Shown here: piece after piece, positions 31,724 to 39,716 of the stretch
How the letters are laid out: each line of letters opens with the position of its first letter
Numbering within the stretch: position 1 is the stretch's first letter
Origin: Clostridiales bacterium
GTDB lineage: Bacteria; Bacillota; Clostridia; Lachnospirales; Lachnospiraceae
Direction: 5' to 3'
NCBI GenBank assembly: GCA_019416265.1
Contig: DXXQ01000009.1
Coordinates: 1 to 44,805 of the forward strand
Length of the DNA stretch: 44,805 nt
Made by a program: the position numbers and the translations under genes
The notes under the pieces: model-generated
What the model was told of the DNA's origin: nothing
What the model saw: the letters and a program-made list of their open reading frames with translations, nothing else
The model's database searches: none

Positions 31724-32914
31724 TCAGAAATCAATATCTTCACCGTAGTAGCATGCTTTCAGAAGTTTTTCCATATCCTCCTGTGAAGGCTGTCTCGGGT
31801 TGGAGCCTGTACATGCATCGCCGATGGCAAGTTCAGCAACCTTCGGCAGTTTATCCAGGAATTCTTTTTCGTCGATGATGCCGCCCTCGTATTCGAAGAT
31901 ACCCTTCGGGATATTGAGCGCTTCGTTCATCTTCTTTAATTCTGCAACAAGAAGAGCAACTTTTTCTTCTGTTGTCTCTCCGCCGAGATTGATAAAATCA
32001 GCGATTTCAGCATATCTGACAGCAGCCTCAGGGATCTTTGCATTATACTGGATGACTCTCGGAAGATACATTGCGTTGGCACAGCCGTGTACAATGTGAC
32101 CGCCTGTGTAAGCAGCGCCTGTCTTATGTGCCATGGAGTGAACGATACCGAGAAGTGCGTTGGAGAATGCCATACCTGCCAGACACTGTGCATTGTGCAT
32201 TCTGTCTCTTGATTCCAGATCTCCGTCATAGGAGGCTTTCAGATCGTTGTGGATCATCTTGATGGCATGAAGAGCAAGAGGATCTGTGTAGTCGCAGTGC
32301 AGGGTGGATACATAAGCTTCTATTGCATGTGTCATGGCATCCATACCTGTGTGAGCCGTTAATTTCGCAGGCATTGTCTCAGCAAGAGTCGGATCAACAA
32401 TGGCAACATCAGGTGTGATGTTGAAGTCTGCCAGCGGATATTTTACTCCGTTCTGATAGTTGGTGATAACAGCGAATGCCGTAACCTCTGTAGCAGTTCC
32501 TGAAGTGGAGGAAATTGCACAGAAGCGTGCTTTGGTACGCAGAGTCGGGAAGCTGAACGGAGTGATCAGGTCTTCAAAGGTAGTATCCGGATACTCATAG
32601 AAGGTCCACATAGCCTTTGCTGCATCGATCGGGGAGCCGCCGCCCATGGCAACGATCCAGTCGGGTTCAAATTCCTGCATAACCTTTGCGCCGCGCATAA
32701 CGGTTTCAACGCTTGGATCCGGTTCAACATTCTCGATTAATTTTACTTCCATGCCTGCTTCTTCCAGATAGGAAACAGCCTTGTCAAGGAAGCCGAAGCG
32801 TTTCATGGAACCGCCGCCGACAACAACGACAGCTTTCTTTCCTGTAAAAGTTTTCAGCGCTTCTAAGGCGCCTTTTCCGTGATAAAGATCCCTAGGTAAT
32901 GTAAAACGTCCCAT
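31724..32914 (-). CDS. Iron-containing alcohol dehydrogenase
   Basis: 396 aa. The NAD(P)-binding loop is GGGSPIDAAK (91-100). Metal ligands D192, H196, H259 and H273 keep exactly the spacing known from FucO-type iron alcohol dehydrogenases. The length and the C-terminal GSNPRQPS segment fit the butanol/1,3-propanediol/lactaldehyde group; the precise substrate is not readable. In an anaerobe it would regenerate NAD(P)+ by reducing an aldehyde. AAAGGAG 10 nt upstream supports the start. It is a single gene with its own extended -10 promoter and tandem terminators. Confidence 0.93.
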   Translation of the reverse strand: MGRFTLPRDLYHGKGALEALKTFTGKKAVVVVGGGSMKRFGFLDKAVSYLEEAGMEVKLIENVEPDPSVETVMRGAKVMQEFEPDWIVAMGGGSPIDAAKAMWTFYEYPDTTFEDLITPFSFPTLRTKARFCAISSTSGTATEVTAFAVITNYQNGVKYPLADFNITPDVAIVDPTLAETMPAKLTAHTGMDAMTHAIEAYVSTLHCDYTDPLALHAIKMIHNDLKASYDGDLESRDRMHNAQCLAGMAFSNALLGIVHSMAHKTGAAYTGGHIVHGCANAMYLPRVIQYNAKIPEAAVRYAEIADFINLGGETTEEKVALLVAELKKMNEALNIPKGIFEYEGGIIDEKEFLDKLPKVAELAIGDACTGSNPRQPSQEDMEKLLKACYYGEDIDF

Positions 32915-32970
32915 AATTTTAAATCTCCTTTCAGTTTAATTTTGACATCAGAGGGTAATCTCGTGTTTTG

Positions 32971-32999
32971 ATTATAACAGGATTTCAAATAAAAAGCAA
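32971..32999 (-). promoter_or_regulatory. Promoter of the alcohol dehydrogenase gene
   Basis: Minus strand: TTGCTT (32994-32999), 17-bp spacer, extended -10 TGT-TATAAT (32971-32976). The leader to the ATG is about 50 nt. No Rex-like operator (TTGTTA-type palindrome) was recognised. Confidence 0.75.
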
Positions 33000-33072
33000 G
33001 AAAATTCAATATATAAAAGGTAAGATTCTAAATTGTTTAAAGATTCAAAATTTTACAAATGGGGAAAAGGGC

Positions 33073-33102
33073 GTATATTCCGGAAAAAGTCTGTTCATAA
33101 TT
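33073..33102 (+). promoter_or_regulatory. Candidate forespore (sigma-G/F) promoter for the SASP gene
   Basis: GTATA (33073-33077), 18-bp spacer, CATAATT (33096-33102), close to the sigma-G consensus GHATR and CATNHTA. No sigma-A-like pair was recognised in the same stretch. Confidence 0.4.
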
Positions 33103-33171
33103 AAGCATGGGGATTTCACATAAAATAAGAAATGCAGGAATTTTTCCGATGGAATAAAGGAGAGTGTAAGC

Positions 33172-33375
33172 ATGAACAGAGACAAGGAAGTAGAAGCCTT
33201 CAAAAACGGAAGTCTTTCGAAGGAGGAGACCCTGAAATATGAGATCGCACAGGAGCTGGGAATCCTGGACAAGGTTCTGGAGACAGGCTGGAAAAGTCTT
33301 TCCGCAAAGGAAACAGGACGGATCGGAGGGCTGATGACCAGGAGAAAAAAGAAAGAAAAACAGGGAAAGAATTGA
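33172..33375 (+). CDS. Alpha/beta-type small acid-soluble spore protein (SASP)
   Basis: 67 aa. It contains LKYEIAQELGI, the protease GPR recognition region of SASPs, and ETGRIGGLMTRR, the conserved Gly-Gly DNA-binding segment near the C-terminus, which ends in a lysine-rich tail. These proteins coat DNA in the spore core and are degraded at germination. The central part diverges from classical SspA/B proteins. AAAGGAG lies 9 nt before the ATG. Presence of this gene implies a spore-forming ancestor or host. Confidence 0.8.
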   Translation: MNRDKEVEAFKNGSLSKEETLKYEIAQELGILDKVLETGWKSLSAKETGRIGGLMTRRKKKEKQGKN

Positions 33376-33400
33376 ACAAAAACTCCAGGAATGTTATACT
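33372..33400 (+). promoter_or_regulatory. Promoter of the MacB-like ABC operon
   Basis: TTGAAC (33372-33377), 17-bp spacer, TGT-TATACT (-10 at 33395-33400). It overlaps the end of the SASP gene. A leader of about 100 nt follows. Confidence 0.6.
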
Positions 33401-33507
33401 GAAACAAAGGTTACATTCAGACATATCTGCTCAGCAGGAGGCTCTGTCTGCCGGAAGGGGCAGGCGGCGTTTCCCTGAGTCCGAAAGACAGCGACAGGAG
33501 AGAACGA

Positions 33508-34215
33508 ATGAAAGAAGACTATGTGAAACTGGAGAATGTGTCCAAAATATATGGAACAAAAGAGGTTAAGATCGTAGCTGTGGATGAGATCAGCTTCCAG
33601 ATCGCAGAGGGAGAATTCGTGGTGGTAGTGGGCCCCAGCGGCGCAGGTAAGACGACGGTTCTGAATATCCTCGGCGGCATGGATAAGGCGACCAGCGGGA
33701 AGGTCTGGGTGGACGGCAGGGACATTGCGAAATATTCCAACAAGCAGCTTACCGCCTACCGGAGAGATGATATCGGATTTGTGTTTCAGTTCTATAATCT
33801 GGTACCCAATCTGACGGCTCTGGAAAATGTGGAGCTTGCGCTTCAGATCTGTTCCGATCCTCTGGATGCCAGACAGGTTCTGGAAGAGGTGGGATTAAAA
33901 GACCGTCTTGCCAATTTTCCGGCACAGCTTTCCGGCGGGGAACAGCAGAGGGTTTCCATTGCCCGCGCCCTTGCCAAAAATCCCAAGCTTTTGTTGTGCG
34001 ACGAGCCCACAGGCGCACTGGACTATCAGACAGGCAAGGCAATTCTGAAGCTTTTGCAGGATATGTGCAGGGAAAAGGGGATGACGGTTATCGTAATCAC
34101 TCACAACTCTGCTCTGACGCCCATGGCTGACAGGGTAATTAAAATTAAAAACGGAAAAGTATCAAAAATGACATTAAATGAACATCCTACCCCAGTGGAG
34201 GAAATAGAATGGTAG
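33508..34215 (+). CDS. ABC transporter ATP-binding protein (MacB/LolD type)
   Basis: 235 aa. Walker A GPSGAGKTT near residue 43, Q-loop VFQFYNL near 93, signature LSGGEQQR near 141, Walker B LLLCDEPTGALD near 161, H-loop near 196. The DEPTGALD form and the sequence order mark the MacB/LolD group that powers FtsX-type permeases. The partner permease begins 10 nt downstream. CAGGAGAG lies 5 nt before the ATG. Confidence 0.93.
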   Translation: MKEDYVKLENVSKIYGTKEVKIVAVDEISFQIAEGEFVVVVGPSGAGKTTVLNILGGMDKATSGKVWVDGRDIAKYSNKQLTAYRRDDIGFVFQFYNLVPNLTALENVELALQICSDPLDARQVLEEVGLKDRLANFPAQLSGGEQQRVSIARALAKNPKLLLCDEPTGALDYQTGKAILKLLQDMCREKGMTVIVITHNSALTPMADRVIKIKNGKVSKMTLNEHPTPVEEIEW

Positions 34216-34225
34216 GTGATGTGGG

Positions 34226-37200
34226 ATGAAAGCACTACATAAGGATTTCTGGATGGAAATCCGCAGAAACAAGGCAAGATTTATTTCGATCTTTTTTATT
34301 GTGGCACTTGGAGTTGCATTTTTCTCAGGAATTCAGGCCTCCTCTCCTGATATGCGTTTTTCAGGGGATGCTTATTATGATGAAGCGAAGCTGATGGACA
34401 TGAAGGTTATGGGAACTATGGGGCTTACACAGGAGGACGTAGATGCCGTAAAAAGTGTCAGCGGTGTGGAGGATGCGGAAGGTGCCTATTCCACAGATGT
34501 AATCTGCGGAGACGGGGAAAGCGTAAAGGTTCTGCATATCGAGTCTATTAATGAACGCATGAACGCCCTCAAAGCGAAGGAAGGCAGGATTCCGGAAAAA
34601 AGCGGTGAGATTTTTCTGGACAGCGCTTTTGCGGAAGCTCAGGGCTTCCGGGTAGGAGACAGGATTTCCCTGACCCAGGAGGAAGACAGCGAGCTTCTTC
34701 TGAGAGAGGATTTCACAATAGTGGGAATCGGAAGCTCTCCTCTTTACATATCCTTTAACAGAGGAAACAGTACCATCGGTTCCGGCGAGGTCAACGGTTT
34801 CGCTTATGTACTTCCGGAAGATTTTGACCGGGAGATTTTCACCCAGATTTATATTCAGGTCCATGGCGCAAAGGAGCAGACAAGCTATACAGACGGCTAT
34901 GATAATCTGATCGACAAGATCATGGAGCGTGTGGAGGGCATCGAGAAGGAACGATGCGAATATCGTTATCATTCCGTTGTTGCAGATGCCCAGGCAGAAC
35001 TTGACGACGCCAGAAAAGAACTGGAGGATGGAAAGAAAGAAGCCGACGAGGAACTGGACAAGGCGGCGAAAGAAATTAAAGATGCCCAAAAAGAATTGGA
35101 AAAGGGCAGAAAAGAGTATAAAAAAGGCAAAAAAGAGCTTGCAGATGCAAGGAAGGAGCTGGAAGAAGGCCGTGTGAAGCTTGCAGATGCAAAGAAAGAA
35201 ATCGCAGACGGCAGAGTACAGCTTGCAGAGGCAAAAGACAAGACAGCAGACGGCTGGAATCAGCTTACAGATGCGAAGAATACCATTGCTGCCGGCTGGG
35301 AAGAGTATAACGGAAACAAAAAGAAATTTGACGAAGGCAAGAAGCAGTTTGATGCAGGCAAGAAAGAACTGGAAAATGGAATTGCCCGGATTGAACAGGG
35401 AAAGCAGAAGCTTCAGAGCGCCCAGGCAGAGCTTGAGGCCGGAAAAATCCAGATCGAGGAAGGCAAAAAACAGATTGCCTCAGGAAGGGTGGAGCTTGAA
35501 AACAAAAAAGCCCAGTGTGAGGCCGGTCTGGAGCAGGTAACCCAGGGAGAGGCTGCCCTTGCCCAGGGAGAAGCAGCTCTTGGAGAGGCAATGGCACAGC
35601 TTGAAGCTATGAAAGCCCAGTATGAACAGGCTGCAGCTTCCGGACAGTATACAGAAGAACAGCTTGCGCAGATGGCAGCACAGATCGAGGGATTCCAGCA
35701 GACGGTAGACAGTCAGAAAGCAGAAATAGAGGCAAAACGTGCACAGCTTGCCGCTTCAAGAAGCGAGCTGGAGGCCGGGTTTGCAGCCATTGAGAAAGGG
35801 TATGCAGAGCTTGCCGCACAGGAACAGCTTCTTCTGGAAAAGGAGGCAGGACTTCCCAAAGCCCAGGAAGAAATAGACAGGGGGTGGGAAGAGCTTAAAG
35901 TTCAGGAAGCGAAGCTGGAACCTGCAAAGCAGGAAATCAAGGAAAAAGAAAAGGAAATCAAGGCTGCAAAGGCAAAGCTGGACGCAGGAAAGCAGGAACT
36001 CCTTCAGGGACAGGCTGAAATTGACGCAAGTGAAGCGCAGCTTGTATCTGCGGAGGAACAGATCCGGGCAAATGAGAAGAAGCTTGCAGACGGAGAGAAG
36101 GAAATCCGCGATAGTGAAAAAGAGATCGCAGACGGCGAAAAGGAAATTGCAGACGGCGAAAAAGAGCTTGCAGACGCAAGGAAAGAGATCAAAGACGGCG
36201 AAAAAGAGCTTGCAGACGGTCAGAAGGAATACGAGGAGGCAAAGGCTGACGCAGAAAAGGAAATTGCAGACGGGGAAAAAGAAATAGAAGATGCCCAGAA
36301 GGAAATTGACGAACTGGAACAGCCGGAGTGGATCGTGACAGACAGACACGACCTGCCGGAATACTCGGATTACGGGGACAATGCAGACAGGATCCGAAAT
36401 ATCGGACAGGTTTTCCCGGTGATTTTCTTCCTGGTTGCCGCCCTTGTGAGCCTGACAACCATGACACGAATGGTAGAGGAACAGCGTACCCAGATCGGAA
36501 CTTTGAAGGCGCTGGGATACGGGAAATATGCCATAGCATCCAAATATATCAATTATGCTTTGATCGCCACTGTGGGAGGAAGTATCCTTGGAATTCTGAT
36601 CGGGGAAAAAATACTGCCCTACATCATTATTACGGCATACGGAATCATGTACCACAACATGGCAAGCAATCTTCAGATCCACTATGAATTCCAGTTTGCC
36701 ATGATTGCTTCAGGAGCAGCGATTTTCTGTACCATAGGAGCTACGTTGTTCTCCTGCTATAAAGCGCTTATGGAAACGCCGGCATCTCTGATGAGGCCTC
36801 CGGCTCCGAAGGAGGGAAAGCGTGTCCTGGCAGAGCGTCTGACATTTATCTGGAAACATTTAAGCTTCACATGGAAGTCTACACTTCGAAATCTTTTCCG
36901 CTATAAAAAGCGTCTGTTTATGACGATATTCGGTATAGCGGGAAGCATGGCTCTCATGCTTGTAGGTTTCGGCATCCGGGATTCCATTATGGATATTGCG
37001 GAGAAGCAGTACACGAAGCTTCAGCATTATGACGGAACGATCATCGGAGACGAGGACGCCTCAAAGAAAGAACAGGAGGAGCTGGAGGCGTATCTGGAAA
37101 GCAATACGCAGCTTGACCATTATACCCACATTCAGCTTACCAAGATGGATGCGCCCAGAGACAGATCCAATTTAAGCGTTTATGTATATGTTCCCGAGGA

Positions 37201-38002
37201 ATTGGAAGGCTTTGAAAAAGATGTGACACTGAGAAACAGAATCACCCGTGAGGAATATGAACTGACGGATGAAGGGGCTGTAATCTGCGAAAAGACGGCA
37301 AGACTTTTAGGGCTTGAGGTCGGAGACGAGATTACGCTTACGAAAGAGAATACCCAATATCAGGTGAAGGTAGCGCTCATTACAGAGAATTACATGGGAC
37401 ATTATGTATATATGACCCCGAAGGTGTATGAGGAAACCTTCGGGGAACAGCCGGAATATCTGAATACTGTTTTTACCATGAAGGAAGAGTATAAGGATAA
37501 GATGACAGATACGGGAAATGAAGTTCTGAAATATCCGGCAGCCTTAAGTATCAGTTATACCAGCAGCCTTTCCGCACAGCTGGAGCGTATGCTGAGCACC
37601 CTTGGAATGGTTATTGTGGTTCTGATCGTCTCAGCGGGGATGCTTGCTTTCGTAGTGCTTTATAATCTTAACAATATTAATATTACAGAGCGCCAGAGAG
37701 AGCTTGCGACACTGAAAGTTCTGGGATTTTACGATAAGGAGGTTTCCGCTTATGTGTTCCGTGAAAATGTGCTGCTGACCTTTATCGGAGTTCTTGCAGG
37801 AGCAGTATTCGGTATCTTCCTCCATCGGTACATTATCACTACAGTGGAGGTGGATGCGGTGATGTTCGGACGGAATATCAAGCCGGTCAGCTTCCTTTAC
37901 AGCGGATTGTTTACCGTTGGATTTTCCATAATCGTCAATCTGTTTATGCATTTTAAGCTGAAAAAGATTGACATGGTGGAATCTCTAAAGAGTGTGGAAT
38001 AA
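34226..38002 (+). CDS. FtsX/MacB-type ABC permease with very long coiled-coil insert
   Basis: 1258 aa. An N-terminal membrane helix (about 18-38) is followed by an extracellular MacB-like domain (40-245), a coiled coil of about 445 residues (251-697), then three membrane helices starting near 728, 780 and 840. A second half follows with a membrane helix near 900, another periplasmic-type domain and three C-terminal helices, completing the two-copy FtsX layout. The coiled coil is built from seven-residue units such as ADGEKEI, with Gly recurring at one heptad position. AGGTGAT precedes the ATG. MacB-type systems use such stalks to drive extracellular partners; the substrate is unknown. Confidence 0.9.
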   Translation: MKALHKDFWMEIRRNKARFISIFFIVALGVAFFSGIQASSPDMRFSGDAYYDEAKLMDMKVMGTMGLTQEDVDAVKSVSGVEDAEGAYSTDVICGDGESVKVLHIESINERMNALKAKEGRIPEKSGEIFLDSAFAEAQGFRVGDRISLTQEEDSELLLREDFTIVGIGSSPLYISFNRGNSTIGSGEVNGFAYVLPEDFDREIFTQIYIQVHGAKEQTSYTDGYDNLIDKIMERVEGIEKERCEYRYHSVVADAQAELDDARKELEDGKKEADEELDKAAKEIKDAQKELEKGRKEYKKGKKELADARKELEEGRVKLADAKKEIADGRVQLAEAKDKTADGWNQLTDAKNTIAAGWEEYNGNKKKFDEGKKQFDAGKKELENGIARIEQGKQKLQSAQAELEAGKIQIEEGKKQIASGRVELENKKAQCEAGLEQVTQGEAALAQGEAALGEAMAQLEAMKAQYEQAAASGQYTEEQLAQMAAQIEGFQQTVDSQKAEIEAKRAQLAASRSELEAGFAAIEKGYAELAAQEQLLLEKEAGLPKAQEEIDRGWEELKVQEAKLEPAKQEIKEKEKEIKAAKAKLDAGKQELLQGQAEIDASEAQLVSAEEQIRANEKKLADGEKEIRDSEKEIADGEKEIADGEKELADARKEIKDGEKELADGQKEYEEAKADAEKEIADGEKEIEDAQKEIDELEQPEWIVTDRHDLPEYSDYGDNADRIRNIGQVFPVIFFLVAALVSLTTMTRMVEEQRTQIGTLKALGYGKYAIASKYINYALIATVGGSILGILIGEKILPYIIITAYGIMYHNMASNLQIHYEFQFAMIASGAAIFCTIGATLFSCYKALMETPASLMRPPAPKEGKRVLAERLTFIWKHLSFTWKSTLRNLFRYKKRLFMTIFGIAGSMALMLVGFGIRDSIMDIAEKQYTKLQHYDGTIIGDEDASKKEQEELEAYLESNTQLDHYTHIQLTKMDAPRDRSNLSVYVYVPEELEGFEKDVTLRNRITREEYELTDEGAVICEKTARLLGLEVGDEITLTKENTQYQVKVALITENYMGHYVYMTPKVYEETFGEQPEYLNTVFTMKEEYKDKMTDTGNEVLKYPAALSISYTSSLSAQLERMLSTLGMVIVVLIVSAGMLAFVVLYNLNNINITERQRELATLKVLGFYDKEVSAYVFRENVLLTFIGVLAGAVFGIFLHRYIITTVEVDAVMFGRNIKPVSFLYSGLFTVGFSIIVNLFMHFKLKKIDMVESLKSVE

Positions 38003-38006
38003 AAAG

Positions 38007-38053
38007 AAGGAGCGTTCCCATCCCCTATAACAGGAGGAGGGAACGCTCCTTTT
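38007..38053. terminator. Bidirectional terminator between the permease and LRR protein 1
   Basis: AAGGAGCGTTCCC (38007-38019) pairs with GGGAACGCTCCTT (38039-38051), followed by TT on the plus side and preceded by an A-rich run for the minus strand. Confidence 0.88.
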
Positions 38054-38064
38054 GCGTCCTTGAT

Positions 38065-39564
38065 TTATTGAGTGGGAAGAGAAGCTGCCGACTTCGTTTC
38101 GAAAATAAGATTTCCGATGTAGTGGGCAGAGTAGTAATTTTGACTGCCCTGTCTTTTAAAGGCACGGATCACGATTCTGTAGCGTTTACCGGGAGTCAGC
38201 CCCTCGAGAGTGGCTGAGGTCTGTTCTTTAGAAAGCGGGATACGCTGCAGCTGCTCGTCTGTATCGTCGTCATAGGCGTAGAGGACATAGCCGTCGTGAG
38301 GCCTTTTTACAGGATTCCATTTACAGGTCAGCGTAGTATCCGTACTTGCTGTAACTTCCAGACCTGTGACCATTTCAGGGCTGTATACATTCGCCATATA
38401 AATATGGCAGATAACAGGAAGGGTTTTGTCTTCATCCAGATAATATACGATGGTTCCGGATTCTCTTGAGTCGTTCTCATCCGTGTCGATAACCGGAAAC
38501 AGCTTGGAATCTTCTTCATAGAAACGTCCGGTTTCTTTGAGGCGGTCCGGGTTCCAGTTTGGGATATCTTTAAGATTCAGATAACCGCTGCCACCACATA
38601 CGGCGTCTGTAAATAACTCGTCAATTTTTGCATTTCTGGCATGGCATTTACCCAGGTCAAGGAAGGAAAGCCCGTTGTCAGAGGAGGCTCTTTTTACCTG
38701 CAGTAATTCCAGAGTCAGATTATTCAGTTCTGTACAGGCGGATAAATCGAGGGTGTACTGGTTCAGCTTACAGGAATACAGAGTCAGGTCAGTGAGCTTC
38801 GTGTTGGAAGTCAGGTCAAGGGAAAGAAGAGGATCGTTATCAATGCCTGAAACGGTCAGTTTCCTAAGCTCCGGGTTATGGGAGGTATCAGGGGAAAGCT
38901 TCTGGATATTGGTGATATCAAGTTCCTGAAGGGTAGGAATTTGTCTGATGATTCCCAGAAGGTTGTCCTCGTTTTCCGGGTGATTGTGGGAAACAGTACA
39001 TTCCTCATAGTACCAGCAGGCTATGGAGTATTTCAGGATGCTACATTCTTTTGGCAGAGCGCTGATGGAGCAGTCACAGCTTACAGACAGCTCTTTAAGT
39101 CTGGAATTCCGCGTCAGGTCAAGGGAGATGGGAGAGGACAGATCATCAGGGAAAGCAGTATCCACCTTCAAAATCCTCAGATCAGGAAGAGAGGAGAAAT
39201 CCAGCTTCATAAGCTGGGCAGGATTGTCTTCCACCATGATATGAAGCTCCAGATTTTTTAGGGAAGTCAGGTACTGGTATCCGTTCATGGAAATATCATC
39301 ATAGTATAAGCCGCTGTTCTCAACTGTATCGGAAGTCAGAGTTGTTATCTGTGCAAGCTCGGCAGACTCCAGAGCGCCATTCTGGTTAAGGTCTCTTTCC
39401 GGCATGGAGAGATAGTCCCGGAAATTTCTGTCCGGGAAATGGGCTTCATCAATGGAAACAGATTCGGGAGAGGCTGCAGAAACCTCAGTTCCGATATCCG
39501 AAAGTATGGCTGCTGTCAGCAGGGCAGCCGCTGCAAGTGGGAGAATAAATTTTTTTCTTTTCAT
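38065..39564 (-). CDS. Secreted LRR-fibronectin III protein 1
   Basis: 499 aa from the ATG at 39564; the upstream frame to 39630 has no ribosome site, whereas AAGGAAG lies 10 nt before this ATG. A signal peptide (residues 1-30, ending TEVSAAS) is followed by IDEAHFPDRNFRDYLS and an EF-hand-like loop DLNQNGALESAE. About eight irregular leucine-rich repeats follow (about 75-345; e.g. LKNLELHI, LKELSVSC, LTDLTLYS), then one fibronectin type III domain (about 395-490). No LPXTG, SLH or membrane anchor is visible, so it is probably secreted. It is the shortest and most divergent of the three paralogues and lacks the second FN3 domain and the leader hairpin. Confidence 0.85.
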   Translation of the reverse strand: MKRKKFILPLAAAALLTAAILSDIGTEVSAASPESVSIDEAHFPDRNFRDYLSMPERDLNQNGALESAELAQITTLTSDTVENSGLYYDDISMNGYQYLTSLKNLELHIMVEDNPAQLMKLDFSSLPDLRILKVDTAFPDDLSSPISLDLTRNSRLKELSVSCDCSISALPKECSILKYSIACWYYEECTVSHNHPENEDNLLGIIRQIPTLQELDITNIQKLSPDTSHNPELRKLTVSGIDNDPLLSLDLTSNTKLTDLTLYSCKLNQYTLDLSACTELNNLTLELLQVKRASSDNGLSFLDLGKCHARNAKIDELFTDAVCGGSGYLNLKDIPNWNPDRLKETGRFYEEDSKLFPVIDTDENDSRESGTIVYYLDEDKTLPVICHIYMANVYSPEMVTGLEVTASTDTTLTCKWNPVKRPHDGYVLYAYDDDTDEQLQRIPLSKEQTSATLEGLTPGKRYRIVIRAFKRQGSQNYYSAHYIGNLIFETKSAASLPTQ

Positions 39565-39649
39565 ATGTTGTGTACTTCCTTGTTTATTCTTTATAGTAAC
39601 ATAATAATACAAAAATGACTGAATTTCCATATATTTTATTGATGGTGTT

Positions 39650-39685
39650 TAAAAAGCAGACCGGAGAAAATGATTCCGGCCTGCT
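39650..39685 (-). terminator. Minus-strand terminator of LRR protein 2
   Basis: Arms AGCAGACCGGA (39655-39665) and TCCGGCCTGCT (39675-39685) pair with one A-C mismatch or wobble. On the minus strand the hairpin is followed by a run of T (39650-39654). Confidence 0.85.
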
Positions 39686-39716
39686 TTGAAGTATATTTGA
39701 AAAAGATTCCTGAAAA

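Noticed and set aside
34970..36320. Dense short DNA repeats (GCAGACGGCGAAAAAG-like) considered as a CRISPR-like array or minisatellite
   Set aside because: They encode the heptads of the permease coiled coil in one uninterrupted frame.
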